Below are positions 1-12,070 of a DNA stretch of 64,000 bases, piece after piece. How positions within the stretch are numbered: position 1 is the stretch's first letter; every line of letters begins with the position of its first letter. A model generated the notes under the pieces. That model did no database searches and was not told the DNA's origin. It saw only the letters and a list, made by a program, of their open reading frames with translations. Where the stretch lies: NCBI GenBank assembly GCA_947044405.1, contig CAMRHE010000036.1, positions 310,001 through 374,000 on the forward strand. The letters run 5' to 3'. The stretch comes from Leptodactylus fallax. Lineage: Eukaryota; Chordata; Amphibia; Anura; Leptodactylidae. The position numbers were made by a program, and so were the translations under genes.

Positions 1-268
1 TTAGCGGTTATCATCACTTATTTAAAGGTGTTCATTAGTGTCTAAACCCATAAGGAGGACCATATTCGCCATTTTGTTACCAGTATACAGTTGCTGGCCA
101 TTTATAAATAGTATTGTCAATAATTCAATAAATCTCTACCTTTATCACGCTTTTTTTATTGGTGTTCATTTGTGGGTGAAGAAATAAGCGGCATATTTGC
201 CGTTCTCTTCAAAGTAGAAAATAACAGGCCTTTTTGCCCTTTGCAATTAAGTTTTTTCATCGAACAGT

Positions 269-3200
269 ATGTCAGACAGAAAAGCAAGAGGCCGTGCACA
301 AGGGAGGGCCGCAGGCCTAAATGTTTCTGGCGCAGGCACAGGTCGCAGCAGAGCAAGGGGGCGTGGCAGAAGGGGTCAGTTACAGAGGCCTGAGCTCCCA
401 GTGTCAAGTAGCAGTCGTGTCTTGACCAGCAACCCAACGGTTGTAGACTGGTTGACTCGGTCATCCAATTCATCCCAAGTCACATCAGACACCCCCAGCC
501 AAGAGTCGGTGGGTTCGTCAGACACAACCCTTAGTTGGTATGGCCTGGCAGCAGGTCCTGTGCCCTCACCTGTCCTCAACCTGCCTCTGTCCTTTTCTGT
601 TCCCTCAGCTAGAGAAGTACTTTATGCTGTGGGCTCAGATCCACTGTACAGTGAGGAGGAGGTACTAGAGAACAGTCAGCTGCTATTGCTCAGCCAAGAT
701 GTGGAAGAGACATACGCCACTTCCTACGGTAGGTGGGCAAGTAGTGATGAGGAGAGTGGCATGGGAACTGGTGTTGAGGAGGACATCAGTGACCTGCAGA
801 CAGTAGTGGATGACGATGTAGCTGATCGTAATTGAGAGCAGGGTGACGAAGGGGCCTCATCATCATCAGGGGAAGAGGGTTGCAGCTTGCGCATGAGGCA
901 GTGGGGGAGTCAGCAGGGTGGCAGCAGTGTGAGGTCGGGAGCTAAATGTACACGGGGTAGACTACCCGCTTCGCAGAAACCTACCTGCCTGGAAAGCAGT
1001 GGTGCAGGGTTTCACGGAGGCAGTGGTGATAGCAGTCAGTTATTGCGGGGTGTTGGGGGGAAAATCACATACTCAGCGGTGTGGCAGTTTTTTGTAAAGC
1101 CACCAAGGGAGGTGAACATGGCCATTTGTTCAATCTGTGGTCAGAAAGTGAAGCGTAGCCAGAGTGCTAATGTTGGCACCACAGCCCTGCGCCAACATAT
1201 GCAGCATCATCATAAAGTGGCCTGGCGAGAGCCGTGGCTCCAATGTGGTGGTCCAGGCTGCCGCAGCAACCGCTGCAGCACCCAGTGGCACGCACCCCAT
1301 TTCAGGCAGTCAAGGCTCCACCACCTCAGCTGAAGGAAGCTGTGTATCTTTCCCATCATCTGCTGGTCGTGATGCTCCTGCTCCTCCTCCTAGTCAGTTA
1401 TTGCTTCAGCAATCAATCACAGAATCTATATCTAAGAGACAACAGTATGCATGCACTCATCCAAAAGTGCAGAAGCTGAACATGCTCCTGTCCAAGTTGC
1501 TGGTGCTGCAGTCACTCCCTTTCCACTTGGTGGACTCTGCACCTTTCAGAGAACTGATGGCTTGCGCCGAGCCGAGGTGGAGAGTCCCAAGCCGTAATTT
1601 CTTTGCCAAGAAGGCAGTACCAAATATGAACAAATATGTAGAAGAGAAGGTGGGCCAGATCTTGAGCCTGTCGGTGTCTGCCAAAGTGCATGGCAGTGCC
1701 GACGTGTAGAGTCGCAAACACGGTCAAGGACAATATATGTCATTTACGGCCCACTGGGTTAATGTGGTGCCTGCCCAGACACACCAGCAACTTAGACAGG
1801 TGACGCAGCTTCTGCCTCCACGTTCTCACGTCGTTGGTCCTTCAAGAATGTCCGAATCATCCTCCACTGTCTCCTCAGCCTCCACTACAGAGACAATTCA
1901 TAGTGCTCCTCCAGCATACCACATGTGCAGGGCACAGCGGTGTCACTCTGTTCTACACCTCGTTTGCCTGGGAGAACGAAGTCACACAGTAGACAAACTT
2001 CTCTGTGTCCTCAATCAAGAAATCGAATCCTGGCTTTTTCCAAGAGAACTTAAAATCGGTACAATGGTGACCGACAACGAAAAGAACATGGTGTCGGTGC
2101 TGCGTCAAGGAGGGCTGAGCCACCCATCTGCAAGACATCCTAAAAATGTCAGGGAAACTTTGCATGCACTTCAGCCACTTGTACACTGCCAAGCACACCC
2201 TTCTTGAGCTGCAGCGGCAGAAAGGCCTCCCACAACATAGGCTGATATGAGATGTTTCCACCCGTTGGAATTCAACCCAGCATATGTTGGATCGACTATA
2301 TGAACAGAGAATAGCCATAAACGATTTCTTGATGATCCAAGCGGACAGAGGTACTCCCCTGTGTAACTTTAACGTTAGCCAGTGGCAGCTTATGCGTGAA
2401 ACCTACTGTTCGCTAGTTCCCTTTTAGGAGGCCACTTTTGTTAGTCAGTCGCCAGGACTATGGGATGAACAATGTCATTCTACTGATTCGCATCCTGGAA
2501 AAGATGCTTTTCAATCTGGCTGGACAGGGGACTGGAGATGTGGCGATGAGGAGGACATTGGAACATAAACAATGTGTAGCCAAATGGGTGGAGAGGAGGA
2601 GCAGGAGCAACCAGAACAGCCAGAGGGTGATGAAGATGATGAGGCAGATGACCCAGACACACCGTGGCAGTTTGCAGTGGATATGGATGCAGGGAGTCCC
2701 TCTGAGTCACTTGCGCAAATGGTCTGATCCATGTTGACTTCCTTGCGCAGTGACAGCCGAATTGTCACCATTCAGCAGAGGGATGACTACTGGCTCTCCA
2801 CCATGTTAGACCCTTGCTACCAGGGAAAAATGGGGGCCTTTTTTACACCCGATGAGAGGGAGGACAAACTGAACTACTATAGAGACATGCTATGTAGCAA
2901 GTTGGCCACTGCCTATCTGCACCATCGTCCATCCTCTCACATGTCCAACTGGGGAGGGCCCTGAGCGCTCAACTTGCACTGGCATGGCATCTGTGGGAGG
3001 GGGGTGAGGGTGGCAGGAGCAGTATCGGCTCCATCAGCAGCAGCCTGAGCCTAGAGTCGCTGATGAGCAGCTTTCTTCAGCTGCATAGAGTGAAGAAGCT
3101 GCTCATCAGCAGCTAGACACAGAACAGAAGTTGAACCAGCAGGTAGTGGCATACTTAGAGTGCACCCTGCCACCCATCTTCGAAGATCCGCTGGACTACT

Positions 3201-3420
3201 GGGTAGCCAAACTGGATTTGTGGCCGCAAATGGCCGAGTTTGCCCTGGAAAAGCTGTCCTGCCCGGCCAGTAGTGTGGCATCAGAGCGGCGCAGGCCATA
3301 GTTACCTCAAGGAGAACTCACCTGTCCACCCAAAATTTGGAGAAACTGACCTTTGTGAAGATGAATCAGGCATGGATCAGCCAGGATTTCCACCCACCAA
3401 TGCCTGATGCAGCAGATTAA
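269..3420 (+). pseudogene. hAT transposase with BED zinc finger, inactivated
   Basis: The reading starts with a basic Arg/Gly/Ala-rich N-terminus (MSDRKARGRAQG). A BED-type finger follows near 1085-1215: an aromatic VWQFF, then CSIC and HMQHHH metal ligands. hAT catalytic-region motifs appear at about 1737-2200, TRWNST at about 2258-2275, MLDPCYQ at about 2803-2823, and the C-terminal dimerisation motif PASSVASER at about 3265-3291. Continuing in a shifted frame, the end reads KMNQAW...PDAAD and stops near 3420. Breaks are visible: an in-frame TGA at 833-835, a frameshift around 1215-1245, a TAG at 1707-1709 where the family has Trp in the VWS motif, further frameshifts after 2200, stops near 2420-2970, an inverted duplication at 3059-3110, and a frameshift just after SER near 3290. 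The family excises and reinserts its own element in the nucleus; this copy cannot. Confidence 0.8.
3059..3110. repeat. Local inverted duplication (hairpin) in hAT transposase
   Basis: GCTGATGAGCAGCTTTCTTCA at 3059-3079 is answered by TGAAGAAGCTGCTCATCAGC at 3091-3110, a nearly perfect inverted copy around an 11-nt loop. It sits where the transposase frame is already disrupted. Confidence 0.8.
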
Positions 3421-3429
3421 ATGATCCAT

Positions 3430-5010
3430 GCTGCCTCACCACACTCTGCCACTGGGTCACTTTATTTCCTCCTAAGGCTGTTTCTACCTACACTTTATAT
3501 CACCTTGCCACTCTGTGGCCTACTAACGCTGCTGCCTCCTCCGCACTCTGCCACTGGATGACAGCATGGCCTCCTCAGACTACTGCCACCTCCTCACTCT
3601 GCAACTGGGTGACTGTATGGCCTCCTAAGGATGTTGCTACCTACACATTATATCACCTTGCCACTCTGTGGCCTACTAACACTTCTGCCACCTCCGCACT
3701 CTGCTACTGGATGACTGTATGGCCTACTCACGCTGCTGCCACCTCTGCACTCTGCCACTGAGTGACTGTATGGCCTCCTCATGCCGCAGCCACTGGGTCA
3801 TTGTATGCCCTCCTCATGTTGCTGCCACTTGGTCACTATATGGCCTCCTGATACCACTGCCACTGGGTCACTGTATGGCCTCCTCATGTTGCTGCCACTT
3901 GGTCACTGTATGGCCTTCTGATACCGCTGCCACTGGGTCACTGTATGCTCTTCTCATGTTGCTGCCACTGGGTCACTATATGGCCTCCTCATACCGCTGC
4001 CACTATGGCACTGTATGGCCTCCTCATGTTGCTGTCATTGGGCCACTGTATGGCCTCCTCATACCGCTGCCACTAGGTCACTGTAAGGCCTCCTCATGTT
4101 GCTGCCACCAGGTCACTGTATGGCCTCCTCATGTTGCTGCCACTGGGTCACTGTATGCCCTCCTCATGTTGCTGCCACTGGGTCACTGTATGCCTTCCTC
4201 ATGCTGCAGCCACTGGGTCATTGTATGGTCTCCTCATGCCGCTGCCACTGGGTCACTGTATGACCTCCTCATGCTGCTGCCACTGGGTCATTGTATGGCC
4301 TCCTCATACCGCTGCCACTAGGTCACTATATGGCCTCCTCATGTTGCTGCCACTGGGTCACTGTATGGCCTCCTCATGTTGCTGCCACTGGGTCACTGTA
4401 TGGCCTTCTCATGCTGCTTCCACTTGGTCACTGTATGGCCTCCTCATGTTGCTGCCACTGGGTCATTGTATGGCCTCCTCATACCACTGCCACTAGGTCA
4501 CTGTATGGCCTCCTCATGTTGCAGCCACTGGGTCACTGTATGGCCTTCTCATGTTGCTTCCACTTGGTCACTGTATGGCCTCCTCATGTTGCTGCCACTG
4601 GGTCATTGTATGGCCTCCTCATACCACTGCCACTAGGTCACTGTATGGCCTCCTCATGTTGCTGCCACCGGGTCACTGTATGCCCTCCTCATGCTGCTGC
4701 CACTGGGTCATTGTATGGTCTCCTCATGCCGCTGCCACTGGGTCACTGTATGGCCTCCTCATGTTGCTGCCACTGGGTCACTGTATGCCCTCCTCATGCC
4801 TCTGCCACCGGGTCACTGTATGCCCTCCTCATGCCGCTGCCACTGGGTCACTGAATGCCCTTCTCATACCACAACCATTGGTTCACTGTATGCCCTCCTC
4901 ATCCCACACCCACTGGGTCACTGTATGCCCTCCTCACGCTGCAGCCGCTGGGTCACTATATGGCCTCCTCATGCCGCTGCCACTGGGTCACTGTATACTC
5001 TCCTAAGGCT
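3430..5010 (+). repeat. 35-bp minisatellite with degenerate higher-order flank
   Basis: From about 3745 to 5000 the unit CACTGGGTCACTGTATGGCC plus TCCTCATGTTGCTGC (35 bp) repeats about 36 times with point variants, for example at 4141 and 4176. The upstream part (3472-3745) holds two longer units about 155 bp apart that share a ctacctacac...tatatcaccttgccactctgtgg block. Because 35 is not a multiple of 3 and the unit lacks stops, all three forward frames stay open for hundreds of bases. The apparent proteins are artefacts. Confidence 0.95.
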
Positions 5011-5269
5011 GGTACTACCTCCTCCGCCTGTCATGCCCGTGTCATTCGGACTCACAATATTGTTTGACTACCAAAGTAGGCTCCCTATGAGTGTTACTGC
5101 AAGGCACAGTGTTCTACACCACTATACATGCTCTCTGAAGCAAGGAAATAGGTGTTTTTTAGCGATATTCACCGCAAAGTAATTCGGATCGAAGCAAATT
5201 TTTTTGGAACTTCGAATCGAACTGCTGAATCGAACTTTAAGAAATTCGTCATCTCTACTTATATCCTAT

Positions 5270-5388
5270 GAATTTATATTACAGGCTGCTCTATTCCATC
5301 TTTTTGCAATGCATTATCATTGTAATGTATTGTATTAGTGATCAGACTCCTTGGGGTTCAAGACCTCTAGGGGTCTAATAATACAGTA

Positions 5389-5428
<40 letters not shown>

Positions 5429-5431
5429 TAC

Positions 5432-5474
<43 letters not shown>

Positions 5475-5990
5475 CATAATTTAAAATACGTAATTTAAAT
5501 CACTCCCCTTTCCCTAGAACACATATAAAAGTACATAAAAAAGTAAAACACATACTCATTTGGTATTCCTGTGTCTGAAAACACCCAGTCTACAAATTCC
5601 TAAAAATATTTTTTCCATACGGCGAACGCTGTATAGCGGGGAAAAAAACATCAAAAGAGTCAAACCACCTTTTTTTGCGTCTCATAAAAATTGAATAAAA
5701 AGTGATCAAAGCAATAGAAAATTTAAATAAATTTGGTATCCACAGAATCGTACCAACCCATAGCATACAGGAGACATGTAATTTTGGCTGCACTGTGAAC
5801 ATCGTAAAAACAAAACCCGTAAGAATGTCGCCAAACACATTCTGTGATATATTTTTTATATTGTTTGAAGCTGTTTTTTGTTCACTATATGGCTTTGAAA
5901 TCTGTACTATGTCACTATATGACACTATTAATTGTGTTGTATATGGCATATCTATCTCTTCTAAAGTGTGTGGGCTTCTTTAATTTAGGT
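5270..5990 (+). repeat. Dispersed repeat family A, copy 1, with A and TA microsatellite
   Basis: Phrases such as tttccctagaacacatataa, ttggtattcctgtgtctgaa and cactgtgaacatcgtaaaaa recur in the same order at 33450-33840 and 49980-50900. An A-run followed by (TA)n occupies about 5389-5470. No coding capacity is seen. This is probably a non-autonomous DNA transposon, class not certain. Confidence 0.65.
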
Positions 5991-6775
5991 GGTGCAAACA
6001 AGGTCACTAGCAGTTATATTCTAGTCCCACGTATGGTTGCTATAATTGGAAATCAACCTACTAATTTCACTACACAAACTGTAGTACCAAACTGCAAAAT
6101 TAACACAGTCAACTTCCAAGGTGAAATGTTAACCAAAATATGGGGGTGAAAAACAAAGCGGACAGATTCCTGACTAAACTTATTATGATAAGAGGGCTTG
6201 AATCTAGTGTTAAGGTGCACTTATTCATACTCCACCAAAAGAGTTTAGTAAGCAGTAGTACTCTTTTCCATCTTGCTTCCTGACTATGCTATTTGGCAGT
6301 AAATCTGGTGCTTGTTTTTGGTTTCATTTTTATGCATCTCCTGTTTGGACAAGTATTGGTTTCTTTTCATCCTTGGTAAAAGATCCAAGCTGTTGTGTGC
6401 ATCACCAGGTGGATTTAAGGCAGTTTTGGATTGGACTAACATGTGACACATGCCAGCAATGTTGATGGTGCCCCATTGAAGTCTATGGAACAGTGTTGCA
6501 GTACCTGAACAGAGAGTGAGCAGCGTGGTTCCCAGCATGTTAACATTGCTATTGGAAGTGATGATTTAAATGAAAGGAGAGGTAATGTAAATATATGTTA
6601 TAGGGGTGACGATGCTATTAGCCCTGAAACCCTGAGGACACCACTTATATCGTAAAACATGTTGGGGGGAGGTCCTAGTGTAGTTTTTTTTTTTTTTAAT
6701 ACATCAGTACACCACCTACTTCTAAAACTGGTGCAAAGTCTATAGTTTCCCACGAGAACATTCTTTAGATGGATA
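5991..6775. other. No gene recognised
   Basis: AT-rich sequence with only short open frames and no domain I recognise. It separates repeat family A from the Tc1 at 6778. Confidence 0.5.
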
Positions 6776-6777
6776 TA

Positions 6778-8397
6778 CAGTGCCTTGCAAAAGTATTCGG
6801 CCCCCTTGAACTTTTGAACCTTTTGCCACATTTCAGGCTTCAAACATAAGGATATAAAATTTAAATTTTTTGGTGAAGAATCAACAACAAGTGGGACACA
6901 ATCGTGAAGTGCAACGAAATTTATTGGATATTTTAAACTTTTGTAAAAAATAAAAAACTGAAAAGTGGGGAGTGCCAAATTATTCGGCCCCCTTAAGTTA
7001 ATACTTTGTAGCGCCACCTTTTGCTGCGATTACAGCTGCAAGTCGCTTGGGGTATGTCTCTATCAGTTTTGCACATCGAGAGACTGAAATTCTTGCCCAT
7101 TCTTCCTTGGAAAATAGCTCGAGCTCAGTGAGGTTGGATGGAGAGCGTTTGTGAACAGCAGTTTTCAGCTCTTTCAACAGATTCTCGATTGGATTAAGGT
7201 CTGGACTTTGACTTGGCCATTCTAACACCTGGATACGTTTATTTGTGAACCATTCCATTGAAGATTTTGCTTTATGTTTGGGATCATTGTCTTGTTGGAA
7301 GATAAATCTCCGTCCCAGTCCCAGGTCTTTTGCAGACTCCAACAGGTTTTCTTCCAGAATGGTCCCGTATTTGGCTCCATCCATCTTCCCATCAATTTTA
7401 ACCATCTTCCCTGTCCCTGCTGAAGAAAAGCAGGCCCAAACCATGATGCTGCCACCACCATGTTTGACAGTGGGGATGGTGTGTACAGGGTGATGAGCTG
7501 TGTTGCTTTTACGCCAAACATATCGTTTTGCATTGTGGATTTTGGTTTCATCTGACCAGAGCACCTTCTTCCACATATTTGGTGTGTCTCCCAGGTGGCT
7601 TGTGGCAAACTTTAAACGAGACTTTTTATGAATATCTTTGAGAAATGGCTTTCTTCTTGCCACTCTTCCATAAAGGCCAGATTTGTGCATTGTACAACTG
7701 ATTGTTGTCCTATGGACAGACTCTCCCACCTCAGCTGTAGATCTCTGCAGTTCATCCAGAGTGATCATGGGCCTCTTGGCTGCATCTCTGATCAGTCTTC
7801 TCCTTGTTTGAGATAAAAGTTTAGAGGGACGGCCGGGTCTTGGTAGATTTGCAGTGGTCTGATACTCCTTCCATTTCAATATGATCACTTGCACAGTGCT
7901 CCTTGGTATGTTTAAAGTTTGGGAAATCTTTTTGTATCCAAATCCGGCTTTAAACTTCTCCACAACAGTATCATGGACCTGCCTGGTGTGTTCCTTGGTC
8001 TTCATGATGCTCTATGAGCTTTAAACAGAACCCTGAGACTATCACAGTGCAGGTGCATTTATATGGAGACTTGATTACACACAGGTGGATTATATTTATC
8101 ATCATCAGTCATTTAGGACAACATTGGATCATTCAGAGATCCTCACTGAACTTCTGGAGTGAGTTTGCTGCACTGAAAGTAAAGGGGCCGAATAATATTG
8201 CATGCCCCACTTTTCAGTTTTTTATTTTTTACAAAAGTTTAAAATAACCAATAAATTTCGTTCCACTTCACAATTGTGTCCCACTTGTTGTTGATTCTTC
8301 ACCAAAAAATTAAAATTTTTTATCCTTATGTTTGAAGCCTGAAATGTGGCAAAAGGTTGAAAAGTTCAAGGGGGCCGAATACTTTCGCAAGGCACTG
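6778..8397 (-). mobile_element. Complete Tc1 element with about 215-bp terminal inverted repeats
   Basis: The element starts CAGTGCCTTGCAAAAGTATT at 6778 and ends with the inverse ...CGCAAGGCACTG at 8397. TA dinucleotides flank it at 6776-6777 and 8398-8399. The two ends match over roughly 215 bp (6778-6990 against 8185-8397), including the GGGGCCGAATA block near both inner borders. This long-TIR layout is common in fish and frog Tc1 families. A transposase occupies 6998-8005 on the minus strand. Length is 1620 bp, as expected for a full copy. Confidence 0.95.
6998..8005 (-). CDS. Tc1 transposase, uninterrupted
   Basis: 335 codons with no stop, close to the usual 340 or so. The N-terminus (about 1-115) holds the paired helix-turn-helix DNA-binding region with the GRPSK linker. 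The DDE catalytic core shows LWSDETKI (first Asp), FQQDNDPKH (second Asp) and SPDLNPIENL (Glu), with 34 residues between the second Asp and the Glu, which is DD34E. It ends in AAVIAAKGGATKY, a normal C-terminus. Oddities: after ETKI the family usually has a short ELFG-like segment that is absent here (an in-frame 12-base loss beside the first catalytic Asp), and the usual ENLW reads ENLL. The frame is open, but these changes make activity doubtful. ATG at 8005 lies just inside the right TIR, as is normal. Confidence 0.9.
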   Translation of the reverse strand: MKTKEHTRQVHDTVVEKFKAGFGYKKISQTLNIPRSTVQVIILKWKEYQTTANLPRPGRPSKLLSQTRRRLIRDAAKRPMITLDELQRSTAEVGESVHRTTISCTMHKSGLYGRVARRKPFLKDIHKKSRLKFATSHLGDTPNMWKKVLWSDETKIHNAKRYVWRKSNTAHHPVHTIPTVKHGGGSIMVWACFSSAGTGKMVKIDGKMDGAKYGTILEENLLESAKDLGLGRRFIFQQDNDPKHKAKSSMEWFTNKRIQVLEWPSQSPDLNPIENLLKELKTAVHKRSPSNLTELELFSKEEWARISVSRCAKLIETYPKRLAAVIAAKGGATKY

Positions 8398-8557
8398 TAA
8401 CTAATGCATATTTTATTCAATGAAGCAAAATGAACATTGGGTGTTAATATGACCGAGTTAGATGAATCAGTACCAGTCAATAAGTATTTATGTCAATAAG
8501 CAGATGAAAGAATGGGAGAGGTGGTGATTAGTTTTTTAAGTCACAATCACAGTGTTG

Positions 8558-8563
8558 CACACA

Positions 8564-8608
<45 letters not shown>
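8558..8608. repeat. (CA)n microsatellite
   Basis: A near-pure run of alternating C and A, interrupted once by AT near 8569. Confidence 0.95.
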
Positions 8609-8610
<2 letters not shown>

Positions 8611-8627
8611 TTTGCTGCCCCTTAGGT

Positions 8628-8848
8628 CAGGGCCATTTTAACACTTTGGTAAGCCCAGTGCAAATATTTCATAAGTACCCCCTCATCACCAATACTACAG
8701 ATAGAGTAGATATTGAGAGGTGCTGCTGGGAACAGAGGGACAGCACCTGAAATGCAGGGCTGTCCTGCTGTCTCAAGGGGGTCCCTACTGCCATAGGACA
8801 TGGTGCAAGTGCAGCATTTTCCCTAGGGTTAGAGCAGCCCTGCCTTAG
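8628..8848. repeat. MITE-like element with CAGGGC-type ends
   Basis: GTCAGGGCCATTTTAA near the left edge and, on the minus strand, GGCAGGGCTGCTCTAA at the right edge form weak terminal inverted repeats. The interior speaks only of short stop-filled frames. Possibly a hAT-type MITE. Confidence 0.4.
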
Positions 8849-11092
8849 GTAAATTGAAATATTGTATAGTAGTTTTTCCTAACCAGCAAATTAGGCTTTA
8901 TTTTGGTGTTTTTAAACATTACCTGTAGCCACACTGTCATACTGCAGGGGTCCTGGATGTTGGGCCATTGTAAATATAATACTGATGGTCTATCCTAAAG
9001 ACAGATCATCCATATTAGATAGGTGGATAACCCCTTTAATATAAGGGGATATAATTTATATTAGTGGAACATTAATATTGGGGAAAGGGAACAATCTGGG
9101 TGACAGGGGGCACTGTGGGGGAGCTCCAAAATGGTATGTGGCTTTGGGTTAAATGGGACGCGACCTAAAAATGTTTGTGCCACACTGTGTGTACTGCCCC
9201 TCTTCCCTACCTCCCCCCCAAATTTTCACTCCTTGCTTCACAGCAAGCCCCTTCCCCTGGCTCTCCTCACACAAACTGTTGAGCATGTCCACCCAGAGTA
9301 CATGCCTCTAGAATGTGTAGCTTAAACAATACATTTAGAGTGCCTGACACAAATGCCTATTAGTTTCTACCTCAGATGCCCCATAAAACTTTATTTCATA
9401 TTTACCTATATGTTAAGCTGAGAAATGGTTCTCTCTATCTCTCTTATGCATTAACGGTACTAACTTCACAACAATAAATAGACCGTATAGCATAGTATGC
9501 CATGAATAATAATTGCTTTCCTAGATTTCGAGGTGGTAAGGAGTGATTTGAGTAGAGCTGAATATTAAGAATGATTGCTCCATCCATCCCTGCTGCATGC
9601 ACTGTACATGCCTTTTTTGATTTGTGGTGTAACTTACTAAAAAGGTAAGGCATTCCTATCACTTTAAATGGATTTTCATGATTTGGAAAATTGATGCCAG
9701 CCTTCAAACAGTCTGTGTACTTTTCTTCTGTAATGTATTAGCAAAACTGTAGCCTGACAGAAGTTGAGCATATTTTCAATTCTAAGTGATTGGAAGGAAT
9801 GAACAAACATCACATTTTAATATGTTGACATTCATCATTTATAATCAAAACAATTCCAGAGAAATTCATATTTCTCTAGAGACATATTTTAAACAAAAAG
9901 GACAATCCTCTCTGGCATGTAGTGGAGTACATCCTTAAAATCTAGTTATATGAAGAAAAAAACATACTTTTATTGTGCTGTCAGTGTGAAATATATTGTC
10001 AAATTCCATTCTATAAGTGTCTTTTGCTTCATTCATCACAACTTGCATTACAACTTTCATTTCCCATTTCCCAAAAGGGCGATATCCAGAGAACTAATAT
10101 CAGGTAAATTTGCAAAGTTAGCTCATGCTGTCAGTAAGGGGAAACATAACAAAACATAAAAAACGGAAAATACAGTCTGATCCCAATCTTTTCTTAAAGG
10201 CTTTAAAATAAGTTTGGCTGAGGTTTAAATTCTCATCTTGACTTTTCCAAGCAGTTCATTGCAGATCTCAACCTTTTATAAAAGTTTTCATAGCAAAAAT
10301 ATTTAAGAAATACTTTGAAGAACAGTATTTGTTGTTCAGAAACACATGGGCATATGGTAGTTACTTGATGAAACGGAATCTGAAATATTGGCAATGCTTT
10401 AAGTAATATTACTCATATTAATAACAACAAAAGTATCTGGATTAGTGAAAAATGTTATGGGGAATAGAAGTGAGAAAATTGCGTGATTTAACATTTTAAT
10501 TACTTCACAAAGTTGCCTTAACTGTCAATTAATTAGCCTGTAGTAATAGTATTAGTAATAAATAGCCTCCTCAGGCAAATTGACTTACTATTATATGAAT
10601 AAGGCTTTCTTCTTCTGCAATCGGGTGTAATAGTACCTCCCATGGATGGTACAGGAACAGGATCTTTGGGATGTCATGACAAATTCTCCCAGTCCTACCA
10701 GTGGCATATGCATATTAGGTCAGTATCAGGCAATAAAGCTTAGATATTATACTAGTGCTGCATCTAGCCCTTTAGTGGTGCCAAAAAATTGAAAAAGTTC
10801 AATAAAGATTAATACAATTTAAAAAAAATAAATCTTCCTGCAAAAAAATAAATAAAATAATTTTTTATTCATCATTTATTTAATTTTTCTTTTCAGAATA
10901 GTAGTAAAAATTACATTACACATGCATTAAAAAAACTGGTGGAGCTTTTCCCTACCCCACTCCCCCAACAAATTATTAAAAGTTAAGCAATAAATTATAA
11001 TTATAGCTACCTCAAAACTACAACCAAGCAAAAAAACAAGACCCCATAAAGTTATATCAGGAGAAAGAAGTAATAGCTTAGAATGTTGCAAC
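8849..11092. other. AT-rich spacer, no gene recognised
   Basis: About 2.2 kb without a supported gene. A fragment near 8965-9040 (gatggtctatcctaaagaca ... ggataacccctttaa) resembles the end of a common TTAA-flanked frog MITE. The rest looks like unique AT-rich DNA; the longest open frames are under 90 codons and show no domain. Confidence 0.5.
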
Positions 11093-12070
11093 TAGAGATG
11101 ACCAAACTGACGCGTTTTGATTTAAGTTTTGAGTTTTGTTCTAAAGAAACCTAAACTTTTGCGATTCATGTCAGGAAAACTAAAATGGCCATGTAACACA
11201 TGTAACAAAGGTAGAAAAGCAGAGGAGGAGGAGAATCATATGGTCTCTGTGATCTAGACAGGCTTTTGGCATCATCTGGCAGCCTTTCAGTCAATCACAA
11301 GTGGTACGTGGAAAGATTACAGTTCTGATAGTATATAGTCTGCATATAAGATACTTTTCAGAGAAGAGCCATCTTGTGACAGACAGCCTAGGGGAGAGAT
11401 GTGTTATCAGACACTGCATGAGCCAAAGCAATTGATGCTAAATTGCAAGTGGAATAACAACACCAACATTGTAGTAGAGCTATAGAATTATAGGAGAGGA
11501 CGACTCCTCAGCACAGTTCCGTTTAATCAATTTTAGACAAGCAGGAAAATCATTTTACACATACACTGGCCAGGTCACCTTTTTTTTTTTTTTTTTTTTG
11601 TAATTTGTAATACAGTGTCAGATTTGCCATTAATGTAACTTACCTGCTCTGTGATATGTGACTGTCCACAAAGTGTCTTACAGTGTTTAACAATGCATTA
11701 AAAGTTGCTAGTATCACTGCAAATATCCAAGTTGACTCACACAGGTTCTAGTCTAATACTCACTGACCAGGTCATCCTTGGAGTTCTAAATCTCGTCTTC
11801 TTTTCTTTTAAATAGTGTTTTTTGTTAAACAATCCAGAGACACTACTATTAACACTTTGAAAATCCAAGCTGACTCACCCAGTGTGTTCTAGTCTAATAC
11901 TCACTGGCCAGGTTACCTCACAGCTTTCCTAATTTTCTTCAGCTACAGTTTTTTGTAAAAACAACACAAAACAAATACACAGTGTAAGAACTGTCACAAA
12001 TCCCTATTATATAGATAGTGAATTAAAATTACTGGAGAAAAATAGTGCAGGGAACTGGCTAAAGTATTAA

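Larger units (their letters stand above)
1..5256 (+). mobile_element. Decayed hAT DNA transposon, left end outside window
   Basis: The right terminus (about 5180-5256) read on the minus strand begins TAGAGATGACGAATTTC, which resembles the termini of hAT elements that are abundant in frog genomes. A broken transposase with a BED finger and hAT motifs lies at 269-3420, and a 35-bp minisatellite fills 3430-5010. No matching terminus is seen at position 1, so the element probably starts left of the window. The first 268 bases look like its 5' untranslated part. Family assignment is firm; exact borders are inferred. Confidence 0.75.

Noticed and set aside
3719..5182. Several overlapping open frames of 120-200 codons on plus
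   Set aside because: They are the 35-bp minisatellite read in three frames; the repeated residues change with the frame and no domain is present.
5213..5245. ttcgaatcgaac motif resembling a tRNA T-loop
   Set aside because: It is part of the hAT terminus; no cloverleaf can be formed around it.
11108..11125. minus-strand AAAACGCGTCAG as a hammerhead stem III
   Set aside because: No CTGATGA or stem II upstream; it is within a hAT terminus.
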